Assembly (NCBI RefSeq): GCF_042433895.1
Contig: NZ_JBHLUA010000027.1
Location: 62,001-126,000, forward strand
Direction of reading: 5' to 3'
From: Mesonia maritima
GTDB taxonomy: Bacteria; Bacteroidota; Bacteroidia; Flavobacteriales; Flavobacteriaceae
DNA length: 64,000 nucleotides
Shown piece after piece: positions 43,938-52,069 of this stretch. Within the stretch, counting starts at the first letter, position 1. Each line of letters begins with the position of its first letter. Below the pieces are notes generated by a model. The model was given only the letters and a program-made list of their open reading frames with translations, was not told the DNA's origin and did no database searches. A program made the position numbers and the translations under genes.

Positions 43938-45722
43938 ATGACTCAAGTTAAAAGACTATTCGATTTTCCTTATTATCAGTTAGAAAAATTCAATCTTAAC
44001 AAAGCCCTTGTGACCAAATACAATGGCGAGTGGATTGGTACTTCTACTGAAGAATACATCGCAAAAGCTAATCAAATTAGTCGTGCGCTTTTGCGAATGG
44101 GCGTAAAATCGAAAGACAACATCGCACTTATTTCAACTACCAATAGAACCGAATGGAATATAATGGACATCGGTATTCTGCAAATTGGGGCGCAAGATGT
44201 ACCTATTTATCCCACAATTTCTGAAGATGAATATGAATATGTACTGAATCACAGCGAATCTAAATATTGCTTTGTTTCCGATAAAGAAGTACTCGCTAAA
44301 GTCAAAAAAATAAAAGATAAAGTCCCGAGTTTGGAAGAGGTCTATTCTTTCGATGAAATTGAAGGCACTAAAAACTGGAAAGAACTTTTAACGTTAGGTG
44401 AAGACGATAGCAATCAACAAGAAGTTGAAGACATAAAAAAATCGATTAAAGAAGACGATCTTGCTACCATTATTTACACTTCCGGTACCACGGGGAAACC
44501 TAAAGGCGTCATGCTTTCCCATAAAAATATTGTAAGTAACGCTATAAATAGCGCTTCGCGTTTGCCTTTAAATGAAGGTAGCAATGTAGCGATTAGCTTT
44601 TTACCGGTTTGCCACATTTACGAGCGAATGTTACTTTATATGTATCAATATAGCGGGGTAACTATTTATTTTGCTGAATCGATAGAAAAGATCAGTGACA
44701 ATTTAAAAGAAGTCAAGCCACACGTCATGTCGGCCGTTCCGCGTTTATTGGAAAAAGTTTACGATAAAATTATCGCCAAAGGAACAGCCCTTACAGGAAT
44801 AAAAAAGAAATTATTTTATTGGGCGGTAGAACTCGGTTTAAAATATGAACCATACGGCCAAAATGGTTGGTGGTACGAATTCAGGTTAAAAATCGCCCGA
44901 AAATTAATTTTCAGTAAATGGGAAGAAGCCTTAGGAGGAAACCTAAAAGTAATCGCTTCAGGAAGTGCCGCGCTTCAACCCAGATTAGCACGCGTTTTTA
45001 ATGCCGCGGGAATTGGCGTGATGGAAGGCTACGGACTAACCGAAACTTCGCCGGTGGTTGCCGTAAATGATATGCGCGATAACGGGTTCAAAATTGGAAC
45101 GGTTGGAAAACCAATTCCAGAGACGGAAGTTAAGATTGGAAAAGATGGCGAAATTCTGGTTAAAGGTCCGCAAGTAATGCTAGGCTATTACAAAGATCAA
45201 GAAAAAACCGATGAAGTATTGCAAGAGGGGTATTTCCATACGGGCGATATTGGCGAAATAGATAGCGATGGGTTCTTAAAAATCACCGATCGTAAAAAAG
45301 AAATGTTTAAAACTTCCGGTGGAAAATATATTGCGCCGCAAACCATTGAAAATGCGATGAAGCAATCGCGTTTTATCGATCAGATTATGGTTGTCGGTGA
45401 AGGCGAAAAAATGCCAGCGGCATTCATTCAACCGAATTTTGAATTCATTGAAGATTGGGCGAAACGTAAGAAAATTGAGCTGGGTGATTCTAAACAAGAT
45501 TTAGTAGAAAATAAATCGGTTATTGAGCGAATTCAGGAAGAAGTAGATTTTTATAATGAACGCTTCGGAAAATGGGAGCGCATCAAAAAATTTGAACTGA
45601 CACCGGAAATTTGGTCGGTAGAAAACGATCACCTCACCCCTACCATGAAAATGAAACGAAAAGTAATTAAAGAAAAATATATGGAATTGTACAATCGTAT
45701 GTACGAACATCCTTCTTCATAA
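43938..45722 (+). CDS. Long-chain acyl-CoA synthetase (AMP-forming)
   Basis: A 594-residue ANL-family enzyme of the FadD15/long-chain type that activates fatty acids to acyl-CoA through an acyl-adenylate. The P-loop is TIIYTSGTTGKPKGVMLSH (about 176-194), A5 is EGYGLTETSPV, and the hinge and A8 region reads FHTGDIGEIDSDGFLKITDRKKEMFKTSGGKYI in pieces; the catalytic A10 Lys is near MKMKRK at the end. Complete length. It has its own terminator; no fatty-acid genes are adjacent. Confidence 0.9.
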   Translation: MTQVKRLFDFPYYQLEKFNLNKALVTKYNGEWIGTSTEEYIAKANQISRALLRMGVKSKDNIALISTTNRTEWNIMDIGILQIGAQDVPIYPTISEDEYEYVLNHSESKYCFVSDKEVLAKVKKIKDKVPSLEEVYSFDEIEGTKNWKELLTLGEDDSNQQEVEDIKKSIKEDDLATIIYTSGTTGKPKGVMLSHKNIVSNAINSASRLPLNEGSNVAISFLPVCHIYERMLLYMYQYSGVTIYFAESIEKISDNLKEVKPHVMSAVPRLLEKVYDKIIAKGTALTGIKKKLFYWAVELGLKYEPYGQNGWWYEFRLKIARKLIFSKWEEALGGNLKVIASGSAALQPRLARVFNAAGIGVMEGYGLTETSPVVAVNDMRDNGFKIGTVGKPIPETEVKIGKDGEILVKGPQVMLGYYKDQEKTDEVLQEGYFHTGDIGEIDSDGFLKITDRKKEMFKTSGGKYIAPQTIENAMKQSRFIDQIMVVGEGEKMPAAFIQPNFEFIEDWAKRKKIELGDSKQDLVENKSVIERIQEEVDFYNERFGKWERIKKFELTPEIWSVENDHLTPTMKMKRKVIKEKYMELYNRMYEHPSS

Positions 45723-45744
45723 AACTTTTTATAGCGACTATTCT

Positions 45745-45779
45745 AAACCTCTAAATAAAATTATTTAGAGGTTTTTTTA
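45745..45779 (+). terminator. Intrinsic terminator after the acyl-CoA synthetase gene
   Basis: AAACCTCTAAATAA / TTATTTAGAGGTTT stem followed by a T run; nearly the same sequence as the terminator at 25909-25942. Confidence 0.88.
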
Positions 45780-45843
45780 TTTTTAATCAACTGATTACAA
45801 GTAAATTAATTTCATTATCTTTAGTAAGCTTAAAACCAGACTT

Positions 45844-47289
45844 ATGAAAAATTTCTACCTTTTTTTAATAGTATTCAGCACTAGTTTATTTGCTTTCGCT
45901 CAAAATGAGTTTATGACGACGTGGCAAGTAACAGCTAATGATTTAAGTATTACCATTCCCACTACTGGAACGGGTTATAATTATAGCATCAATTTTGGAG
46001 ACGGGAATTCTCAAACCAATGTAAATGGTGATGTCACCCATACTTATTCAACTGCCGGCATATATACGGTTAGTATTTCAGGAAATTTTCCGCGGATATA
46101 TTTTCATAATGATCAACCCAATGCTAATAAGATTTTAAGTGTAGAACAATGGGGAAATAATCAATGGCAATCCATGGAAGCCGCCTTTGCAGGATGCGAA
46201 AATTTAGAAATTCTCGCCACTGATGTGCCCGATCTAAGCCAGGTTACTAAGTTAGACTGGATGTTTAATTCTGCTACAAGCTTCAATCAACCCATTAATA
46301 ATTGGGATGTTTCAAATGTAACTTCCATGAGGGGAATGTTTTATAATACAACTAGTTTTAATCAACCGCTAAACAATTGGGACGTTTCAAACGTAACCGA
46401 TATGAGCTATATGTTTGTAGCCGCAAATTCTTTTAATCAACCACTAAATAATTGGAATGTTTCTAGTGTAACCACCATGGAATGGATGTTTAATTCTAAC
46501 CAAAGTTTTAATCAGTCTTTAAATAATTGGGATGTCTCCAGTGTTACCAATATGGACAAAATGTTTAACTCGTCCATCTATAATCAACCGTTAGATAACT
46601 GGAATGTTTCAAATGTTACCAATATGAGTTTCCTGTTTAGTAACAGCAAGTTTAACCACCCTCTAAATAATTGGAACGTTTCAAGCGTCACCAAAATGGA
46701 TAATATGTTTAGCGTTACCGAAGATTTTAACCAGCCCTTATCCAATTGGGATGTTTCCAATGTTACCAGTATGTTTGGTATTTTCATTAATGCCCACGGG
46801 TTTAATCAAGATCTTTCGACATGGAATTTTAATGAGAATGTAAATTTTCTAGAAATTATTTATAATAGTGGAATAGACCGAGCAAATTATGACGCGTTGT
46901 TAGGACAATTAGTAAACTTAGGGTATACTGATAAAAGTATGATCGCTAAAAATCTTTTTTACTGCAACGAAGAAGATCGAAACTTTTTAATAAATAATTT
47001 AAACTGGAATATTTCTGAAGATACATTAGCGGAAAACTGTAGCCTATATAGTAATATTTCTAAATTATCTTCACTTCATATTTTTCCGAATCCTGCTACC
47101 TCAACAATATACCTCACTAATACTACAACACTCGAAAAAGTAGAATTATTTAATTTACAAGGAAAGAAAATTAAAACCCTTAAAGGGGCACTTCAACAGA
47201 TGGATATTAGCGAATTAGAAACAGGAATTTATTTTATAAAACTCTTCGCAAAAGAGAATAGCAAAACCCTTAAAGTAGTAAAACGTTAA
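45844..47289 (+). CDS. BspA-like (DUF285) repeat protein exported by T9SS
   Basis: A 481-residue surface or secreted protein. Order: signal peptide (ends FAFAQN); a PKD-like beta region at ~20-90 (YSINFGDGNSQT, THTYSTAGIYTVSI); about eight DUF285 repeats of 24-25 residues between ~130 and 325 with the core FNQPLNNWDVSNVTxMxxMF; and a T9SS type-A sorting domain from ~405 (LHIFPNPATSTIYL to LKVVKR). BspA-type repeats often mediate adhesion. The last codons and downstream flank are duplicated at 49822-49961. Confidence 0.88.
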   Translation: MKNFYLFLIVFSTSLFAFAQNEFMTTWQVTANDLSITIPTTGTGYNYSINFGDGNSQTNVNGDVTHTYSTAGIYTVSISGNFPRIYFHNDQPNANKILSVEQWGNNQWQSMEAAFAGCENLEILATDVPDLSQVTKLDWMFNSATSFNQPINNWDVSNVTSMRGMFYNTTSFNQPLNNWDVSNVTDMSYMFVAANSFNQPLNNWNVSSVTTMEWMFNSNQSFNQSLNNWDVSSVTNMDKMFNSSIYNQPLDNWNVSNVTNMSFLFSNSKFNHPLNNWNVSSVTKMDNMFSVTEDFNQPLSNWDVSNVTSMFGIFINAHGFNQDLSTWNFNENVNFLEIIYNSGIDRANYDALLGQLVNLGYTDKSMIAKNLFYCNEEDRNFLINNLNWNISEDTLAENCSLYSNISKLSSLHIFPNPATSTIYLTNTTTLEKVELFNLQGKKIKTLKGALQQMDISELETGIYFIKLFAKENSKTLKVVKR

Positions 47290-47406
47290 ACTTAAGTAGC
47301 CTATAAAGAAGTTAGTACCTTCCTTTTACCCGGTCGATTTTCATGGTCAAGAGCGATTGTTTTTCTCTTACCTCAACATAAAAGAACCGCTACTAAAAGG
47401 CTTACG
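47268..47406 (+). repeat. Direct repeat A (left boundary of the redox cassette)
   Basis: 139 bp from CCTTAAAGTAG inside the 3' end of the BspA-like gene through its stop codon to CTTACG. It recurs at 49822-49961 with about six substitutions and one 1-base indel (~95% identity by eye). The two copies are in the same orientation, 2554-2555 bp apart, and bracket three genes that look foreign to the region. Confidence 0.9.
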
Positions 47407-47647
47407 CCTACCTACAAATTTACACCTTTTGGATAAGAGGATGTTCAAGCCGGAATAAATTAGTATCGGTTATGGTTATAGACAAGATTTCACTCATTCT
47501 TGCATACATCGCTTTTTTTGCTTTCCGGAACGTCCTTGGTGAGTGACCTGAATAAAAACAATTTTACCGGTCAGGGAATAGCCCAGACACGTGTCAATTA
47601 TGTTAAGTTGACCCGATGTATGTTTATTGATAATTTAAAAATTAAAA
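47407..47647. other. Non-coding stretch inside the cassette, before the TetR gene
   Basis: No convincing gene. A 9-bp inverted pair CATACATCG (47503-47511) and CGATGTATG (47614-47622) encloses about 100 bp, possibly the ends of a short decayed insert. The sequence is more G+C-rich than the chromosome around it. Confidence 0.4.
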
Positions 47648-47683
47648 CAAATGTCACACATTTGAGAAATATTTCTATCTTTG
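47648..47683 (+). promoter_or_regulatory. TetR-gene promoter with overlapping palindromic operator
   Basis: CAAATGT-CAC-ACATTTG (47648-47664) is a perfect 7-bp inverted repeat with a 3-bp centre. It ends 11 bp before TATCTTTG (47676-47683), a perfect TAnnTTTG -7 element, 9 bp before the TetR ATG. An operator between the two promoter elements fits autorepression by the TetR protein; which protein binds is inference. Confidence 0.6.
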
Positions 47684-47692
47684 CTTTATCTT

Positions 47693-48247
47693 ATGACTGA
47701 TACAAAAAAACGAATCATAGAATCTGCTATTAGGATCTTCAATGAAGATCTATCGGCTCCTTTACAAAAAGTTGCGGATAATGCTGAAGTGACCAGAAGA
47801 ACATTACATCGTTACTTTAAAGATCGTAATGAACTTGTGGCGGTTTGTAAACAAGCGATAGAATCGAGTTGTAAAAAAGCAATGATAACGGCTATTCAGA
47901 GTAGCAATGATGCGCTTGTCCAATTAGAGCGAATGCTTTACGCCGGGATTGATTGCGGAGCAAAATATTCCGTTTTTTATAAACAGCACCAAAGTAAAGA
48001 TCATAAACATACCCACCACAATAAGAATTGTGCGGATTACGATTACATTTATAATCAATTTCAACGTATTATAATCGAATTACAGAAAGAGGGAAAAGTG
48101 AATCCGGCAATGTCCCCGGAATGGATACAGGTTTTACATTCAGGAATTATTGAGAGTACGATTAACGCCCGAGAAATTACCACTAAAAGTTTTGAGGAAA
48201 TCAAGAACCTGGCCTGGACCTCCTATATCAAAGCGATAGCACCTTAA
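47693..48247 (+). CDS. TetR/AcrR-family transcriptional regulator
   Basis: A 184-residue regulator. The N-terminal TetR helix-turn-helix (about 5-50) reads KKRIIESAIRIFNEDLSAPLQKVADNAEVTRRTLHRYFKDRNELV in parts. The ligand domain contains a histidine-rich, cysteine-containing stretch near residues 103-118 (QHQSKDHKHTHHNKNCADYD) that could bind metal or sense oxidants. An ATG at 47693 is chosen over an in-frame TTG four codons upstream that overlaps the -7 element. It heads the Rid/oxidoreductase pair and probably represses it. Confidence 0.88.
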   Translation: MTDTKKRIIESAIRIFNEDLSAPLQKVADNAEVTRRTLHRYFKDRNELVAVCKQAIESSCKKAMITAIQSSNDALVQLERMLYAGIDCGAKYSVFYKQHQSKDHKHTHHNKNCADYDYIYNQFQRIIIELQKEGKVNPAMSPEWIQVLHSGIIESTINAREITTKSFEEIKNLAWTSYIKAIAP

Positions 48248-48262
48248 AAAAATTTAAATAGA

Positions 48263-48284
48263 AATGTCTCAATTTAGAGACATT
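48263..48284. promoter_or_regulatory. Inverted repeat between the TetR and Rid genes
   Basis: AATGTCTC-AATTTA-GAGACATT, a perfect 8-bp inverted repeat, next to a TATAAT-like stretch and 26 bp before the Rid gene. It could be an operator for the Rid-oxidoreductase pair. It shares only the TGT/ACA core with the operator at 47648. Confidence 0.45.
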
Positions 48285-48310
48285 ATAATGTAACACTTAA
48301 AACAAATCTT

Positions 48311-48841
48311 ATGAGAACAAATGTAAGATTGACAACATTCAAATTTCTGTTTCTTTCTACATTTTTTATAACAGTGGCAAGTTGCAACCAAAAAGCCAAC
48401 ACAACAGTCGAATCCAAAAATCAAGTCCTGCACGAAACCTTAAAATCAGAAAAGCCGGACTATTTTCTGTTGCGTCCAGATTTAGAAAAAATGTACGGTT
48501 ATACACAAGCGGTAAGAATTGGGAATAGTGTGAAAATTGGAGGGGTAATCAGTATTGATGAGAAAGGCAATCCAATTAGTAAAGATGATTTTAAACAACA
48601 AATGAAAAATTGCTACAATAGTATAGAAACAATTTTAAAGCACTACAATTGTACTTTTAATGATGTAGTACTTGAAAATTTATATACCACAAGTATGTCC
48701 GAGCTACAAAAAAATGCTGGCTATCGCCACGAAATCTACAAAGACCATTTCCCGACGGGAAGTTGGATAGGCGTAAATGAATTGGGCCTTCCTGAAATAA
48801 TGATTGAAATAGAAATTGAAGCACTTATTCCTGAAAACTAA
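48311..48841 (+). CDS. Rid-family (YjgF/UK114) lipoprotein
   Basis: A 176-residue protein with a lipobox (FFITVASC, Cys about 25) followed by a Rid-type chorismate-mutase-like domain at ~55-174: YTQAVRIGNSVKIGGVIS, QMKNCYNSIETILKHYNCTFNDVV, and LGLPEIMIEIEIEAL at the end. Classical RidA deaminates reactive enamines in the cytosol and uses a conserved arginine near the C-terminal strand. Here that stretch (WIGVNELGLPE) has no arginine, and the protein is membrane-anchored, so a different activity is likely. Its stop overlaps the next start by one base. Confidence 0.85.
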   Translation: MRTNVRLTTFKFLFLSTFFITVASCNQKANTTVESKNQVLHETLKSEKPDYFLLRPDLEKMYGYTQAVRIGNSVKIGGVISIDEKGNPISKDDFKQQMKNCYNSIETILKHYNCTFNDVVLENLYTTSMSELQKNAGYRHEIYKDHFPTGSWIGVNELGLPEIMIEIEIEALIPEN

Positions 48842-49746
48842 TGAAAACTAACAAATTTGAAGTAATTATCGTAGGCGGCAGTTACGCCGGCCTCTCCGCA
48901 GCAATGGCATTAGGACGTTCCCTGCGAAAAGTGTTGATCATCGATAGTGGCCTGCCATGTAATCGACAGACCCCGCATTCGCATAATTTCATTACGCAAG
49001 ATGGCGTACCTCCTGCAGCAATTGCAGCAAAGGCTAAAGAACAAGTCTTAAAATACAAGACGGTTGATTTCGTTAATGCTCTTGCGTTTAGTGCGGAAAA
49101 GATAGAAAACGGGTTCGCTGTTTCCACTAAATCAGGAGAGAAATTTACGGCTGAAAAAATACTATTTGCTACGGGAATAAAAGACTTGATCCCTGATATC
49201 AAAGGTTTCAGCGAATGCTGGGGAGTTTCCATGATTCATTGTCCCTATTGTCACGGCTACGAATTCCGAAATAAGAAAACAGGCATTATGGCGAATGGGG
49301 AGCGAGCTTTTCATTTAGCTTCACTGGTAAATAACCTCACTGATAATGTAAGCATCCTCACAACCGGAAAAGCAGATTTTAAATCCGATCAACTAGCAAA
49401 ACTGGAAGCTCATCAGATAGCTATCATCGAAACTGAAATCTTAGCAATCGAACACCAAGAGGGACATTTGCAAAAAGTAGTCTTCAATAATGGAGAAAAG
49501 GTAGCTTTTGATGCGATTTATGCAGCATTTCCCTTCAACCAACATTCCGACATACCGGCTTCTTTAGGCTGTGAACTAACAGAGCACGGCCATATCAAGG
49601 TCAATGAATTTCAACAAACAACTATTGAGGGCATATATGCCTGTGGCGACAATTCGACAATGATGCGTTCTGTGGCTACTGCCGTGGCCAATGGAAACCT
49701 CGCCGGCGCCATGATTAATGCAGAATTAACCAAAGAACATTTTTAA
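48841..49746 (+). CDS. Thioredoxin-reductase-like FAD/NAD(P) oxidoreductase
   Basis: A 301-residue flavoprotein of the TrxB/AhpF-like group. FAD motif IIVGGSYAGLSAAMALGRS (about 9-27), redox-active HCPYCHGYE (Cys134 and Cys137), and the C-terminal FAD-binding GIYACGDNSTMM. The nucleotide-binding motif around GIMANGERAFHLASL is degenerate compared with GxGxxA, so cofactor use is uncertain. Low-molecular-weight TrxR relatives often sit with TetR or Rid genes in such short units. The gene is visibly more G+C-rich than the surrounding chromosome, which supports transfer. Confidence 0.87.
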   Translation: MKTNKFEVIIVGGSYAGLSAAMALGRSLRKVLIIDSGLPCNRQTPHSHNFITQDGVPPAAIAAKAKEQVLKYKTVDFVNALAFSAEKIENGFAVSTKSGEKFTAEKILFATGIKDLIPDIKGFSECWGVSMIHCPYCHGYEFRNKKTGIMANGERAFHLASLVNNLTDNVSILTTGKADFKSDQLAKLEAHQIAIIETEILAIEHQEGHLQKVVFNNGEKVAFDAIYAAFPFNQHSDIPASLGCELTEHGHIKVNEFQQTTIEGIYACGDNSTMMRSVATAVANGNLAGAMINAELTKEHF

Positions 49747-49759
49747 TAAAATTAAGACA

Positions 49760-49843
49760 ATGATTGAAGTATTCACCACCAATATCCCAAATCAAAATAT
49801 GGGAAAGCAGATTATAAAAAGCCTTAAAGTAGTAAAACGTTAA
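49760..49843 (+). pseudogene. Truncated small ORF fused to the tail of the BspA-like gene
   Basis: A 27-codon ORF: MIEVFTTNIPNQNMGKQIIKS is the N-terminus of what looks like a small (~70-residue) flavobacterial protein, and it runs directly into LKVVKR plus TAA, the last codons of the BspA-like protein carried by direct repeat B. The junction at about 49820 is therefore a recombination point that cut the small gene. It may still be translated; no function expected. Confidence 0.7.
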
Positions 49844-49961
49844 ACTTAAGTAGCCTATAAAGAAGTTAGTACCTTCCTTTTACCCGGTCGATTTCCATGA
49901 ACTAGAGCGGTTGTTTTTCTCTTACCTCAACATACAAGAACCGCTACTAAAAAGGCTTACG
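49822..49961 (+). repeat. Direct repeat B (right boundary of the redox cassette)
   Basis: The second copy of the 139-bp repeat at 47268-47406, same orientation, ~95% identical by eye. It carries the last codons of the BspA-like gene without the rest of it. The following 228 bases to 50189 show no gene, only a short TAAGCT-AG-AGCTTA palindrome near 50152-50165. Confidence 0.9.
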
Positions 49962-50189
49962 TCTCTTTGGCTTTATGGTCGAGCTCTGTGGTGAAATGCG
50001 ATCTCATAAATCAATTTCGTACAGTAGGCTTTTCATTTCATATTTATTCAGTCGAGTTGAACAAAACTCCTTTAAAAGTTCTTTTTTGTCGATTTAAATA
50101 TCTTTTAGAAAGTTCATACGAAACTGAAAATCCATGTAGATTCTCAGAAATAAGCTAGAGCTTATAAGTTATTACCTCCTAGCTTTTTC

Positions 50190-50585
50190 TCACGTATAAT
50201 AGTTTATCAAAAATATTGAACTAAAATATATCCAAAATATTGAAAACAATATATGTATTCCTGTCTCGAATTTTTTTCCTTTCCAAAGGTCAGATGAATA
50301 AACAAAAAATTGAATAAAAAGCCTAATTGTCCAAAATACTCCTAATCCTAATGATATTTTTTTTCCGAGATTCGTTTCTATTAGTTCGTTTATGGATGTC
50401 AGGCAGAGTAACCCCATAAGAAATACTGTAAAGGCAATAAAAAACGTATGTACCGTCATCATTTGTCGATTGATTAAACTCAACGATTTAAGCTCTTTTT
50501 TCCAACTAAAGTATTTTGGAAATATAATGTGAACCAATGCTAAAGCAATTAATAAAATACCAATTATTTTAAAGTGTATTTCCAT
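50190..50585 (-). CDS. Hypothetical four-helix membrane protein
   Basis: A 131-residue protein with four hydrophobic helices (about 5-23, 44-64, 78-96, 107-128). It contains no charged catalytic motif. A conserved-looking INRQMMTVHTFFIAFTVFLMG segment lies in helix 2. It is the last gene of a four-gene minus-strand unit (DoxX-like, DUF2071, methyltransferase, this), 2 bases after the methyltransferase stop. Function unknown. Confidence 0.65.
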   Translation of the reverse strand: MEIHFKIIGILLIALALVHIIFPKYFSWKKELKSLSLINRQMMTVHTFFIAFTVFLMGLLCLTSINELIETNLGKKISLGLGVFWTIRLFIQFFVYSSDLWKGKKFETGIHILFSIFWIYFSSIFLINYYT

Positions 50586-50587
50586 AA

Positions 50588-51337
50588 TTAGTTACAATTA
50601 AAAATTGACATAAATGGCGTAAATTTTTTTTCTTTAATCGATGTAAACTCCGCTTCCTCAAATGCCTTTTTCCAAGTTTCTTTTGAAAAAAAATGTGTAA
50701 AACCGATTGTAAAAGCTAAAAAGTTTGGAAAATCTCTCAAGTGTTCAACCATAATCACATTTCCGTTTGGTTTACAAACTCTACGGCATTCTTTTAAGAA
50801 TTGAACTTTTTCATCGTATCTACGAATTTCGTGAATTGCTGATATTAAAAAGATAGTATCAACGGAACTATCCTTTAAAGGAATTGAATTTGAATTGATT
50901 TGTTGCGTGTTAGGATAAACCAAACTCACTTTTCTTGCTCGTATTATCGCAGGTTCAGTATGTTGTTTGGCGTTGTAGAAATCATAAACCTGTAAATTAG
51001 ATTGAGGTAAAATACTCTTTATAATATAACTTGTTTCGTCAAAGCCAGCATTAATGTTTAAATTGAATTTGCCTTTCGCATCTTCTATTTTCATTTTCTT
51101 TAACCAGTCAAAATTATAAAAGCCAGAGAAATCATAAACATAGGCAGAAACAAATAATGGCATTATCAGTCCATACATGAATGCTGAAATAATCACCCAG
51201 AACAAAACGGGATGCCAATTAAAAAGAAATTTACTACCTATAATTAATGCTAAAGCTATAAAGCCAACAACATAAAAGTGTCGGTTGAAACTTAAAATAT
51301 TTACTACTCCTTGAAAATTTCTTCTCTTTATTTCCAT
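50588..51337 (-). CDS. Membrane-anchored class I SAM methyltransferase
   Basis: A 249-residue protein with two N-terminal membrane helices (about 20-37 and 43-64) and a Rossmann-type methyltransferase domain. Motif I is weak (LNINAGFDETSYII instead of DxGxGxG), motif II is LQVYDFYN, and the core IPLKDSSVDTIFLISAIHEIRRYDEKVQFLKECRRVCKPNGNVIMVEH is clear in segments. Small-molecule or lipid substrate likely given the anchor; not identified. It overlaps the DUF2071 gene by 10 bases. Confidence 0.75.
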   Translation of the reverse strand: MEIKRRNFQGVVNILSFNRHFYVVGFIALALIIGSKFLFNWHPVLFWVIISAFMYGLIMPLFVSAYVYDFSGFYNFDWLKKMKIEDAKGKFNLNINAGFDETSYIIKSILPQSNLQVYDFYNAKQHTEPAIIRARKVSLVYPNTQQINSNSIPLKDSSVDTIFLISAIHEIRRYDEKVQFLKECRRVCKPNGNVIMVEHLRDFPNFLAFTIGFTHFFSKETWKKAFEEAEFTSIKEKKFTPFMSIFNCN

Positions 51338-52065
51338 TCTTCAATTTTACCTTTTTTCCAATAATATGGAATATTTCTAATTATAAAAGCATTTGCCAAT
51401 AATGGATTTTCAAGTTTTAGTGTATTTAAAAAGTTGAATTTATATTCAATCACGTTTACTGGATTTGGTTTCCAGTTTTCTCTCACGCCTTGAATGATTA
51501 AAACTTCTTTAGTTTCTTCGTTATAGGTAAACGTAAAAGGCAAAGGACCGGCAAACCTTCTTGCTTCCTTCCAGTCTGCAAAAGGCGAATGTTCAGGTAA
51601 CGAAACTTGTTTTTCCGTATTGTCAAAGATGATTTTAAACTTTGATTTAACAGATGATATTTCTTTGGTGTTTCGTTGTTCAATTTGCTTTATGTCTGTT
51701 GTGGTGTAATTGTAATGGGTAAATATGTTTCCGAAGAATTCCATTTTCCTTTTGTTTGTTTCTGATTTCAGAATATACAAACCACGCAAACTTTTGCCTG
51801 CATTATTTTTGTAACGCACAAAAACACGATAACCAATAAGAAAAAAATCGTTGCCCATAAATTTCGGAAAACCTTTTGGTCGTAGGTCTTTTGTTTGAAC
51901 CATGGCAACCGCAACAAAAGCCCATTTGTCTTGAAATGTGTCAAGCTGTAAACATGCTGGAATAAGACTTTGTAATTGTTCTTTTGGAACCGCAAAAGTC
52001 AACACAAGCGAACTTTCAAAATACGCTTCAACTGCAAATGGATGGTCTTTTAAAAATGGTAACAT
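51328..52065 (-). CDS. DUF2071 family protein (acetoacetate-decarboxylase-like fold)
   Basis: A 245-residue protein from the ATG at 52065 (MLPFLKDHPFAVEAYFESS). Typical DUF2071 features are LIPACLQLDTFQDKWAFVAVAMVQTKDLRPKGFP, FLIGYRVFVRY, GLYILKSETN and a C-terminal PFTFTYNEET segment. The fold is related to acetoacetate decarboxylase; no catalytic lysine can be assigned with confidence. An upstream in-frame start (52116) would overlap the DoxX-like gene by 47 bases and is disfavoured. Part of the same four-gene unit. Confidence 0.75.
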   Translation of the reverse strand: MLPFLKDHPFAVEAYFESSLVLTFAVPKEQLQSLIPACLQLDTFQDKWAFVAVAMVQTKDLRPKGFPKFMGNDFFLIGYRVFVRYKNNAGKSLRGLYILKSETNKRKMEFFGNIFTHYNYTTTDIKQIEQRNTKEISSVKSKFKIIFDNTEKQVSLPEHSPFADWKEARRFAGPLPFTFTYNEETKEVLIIQGVRENWKPNPVNVIEYKFNFLNTLKLENPLLANAFIIRNIPYYWKKGKIEEWK

Positions 52066-52069
52066 CAAG

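Noticed and set aside
47500..47700. Plus-strand ORF of 66 codons ahead of the TetR gene
   Set aside because: Runs through the operator and promoter of the TetR gene and shows no protein-like pattern.
49967..50158. Plus-strand ORF of 63 codons after direct repeat B
   Set aside because: No ribosome-binding context or family resemblance; random open stretch.
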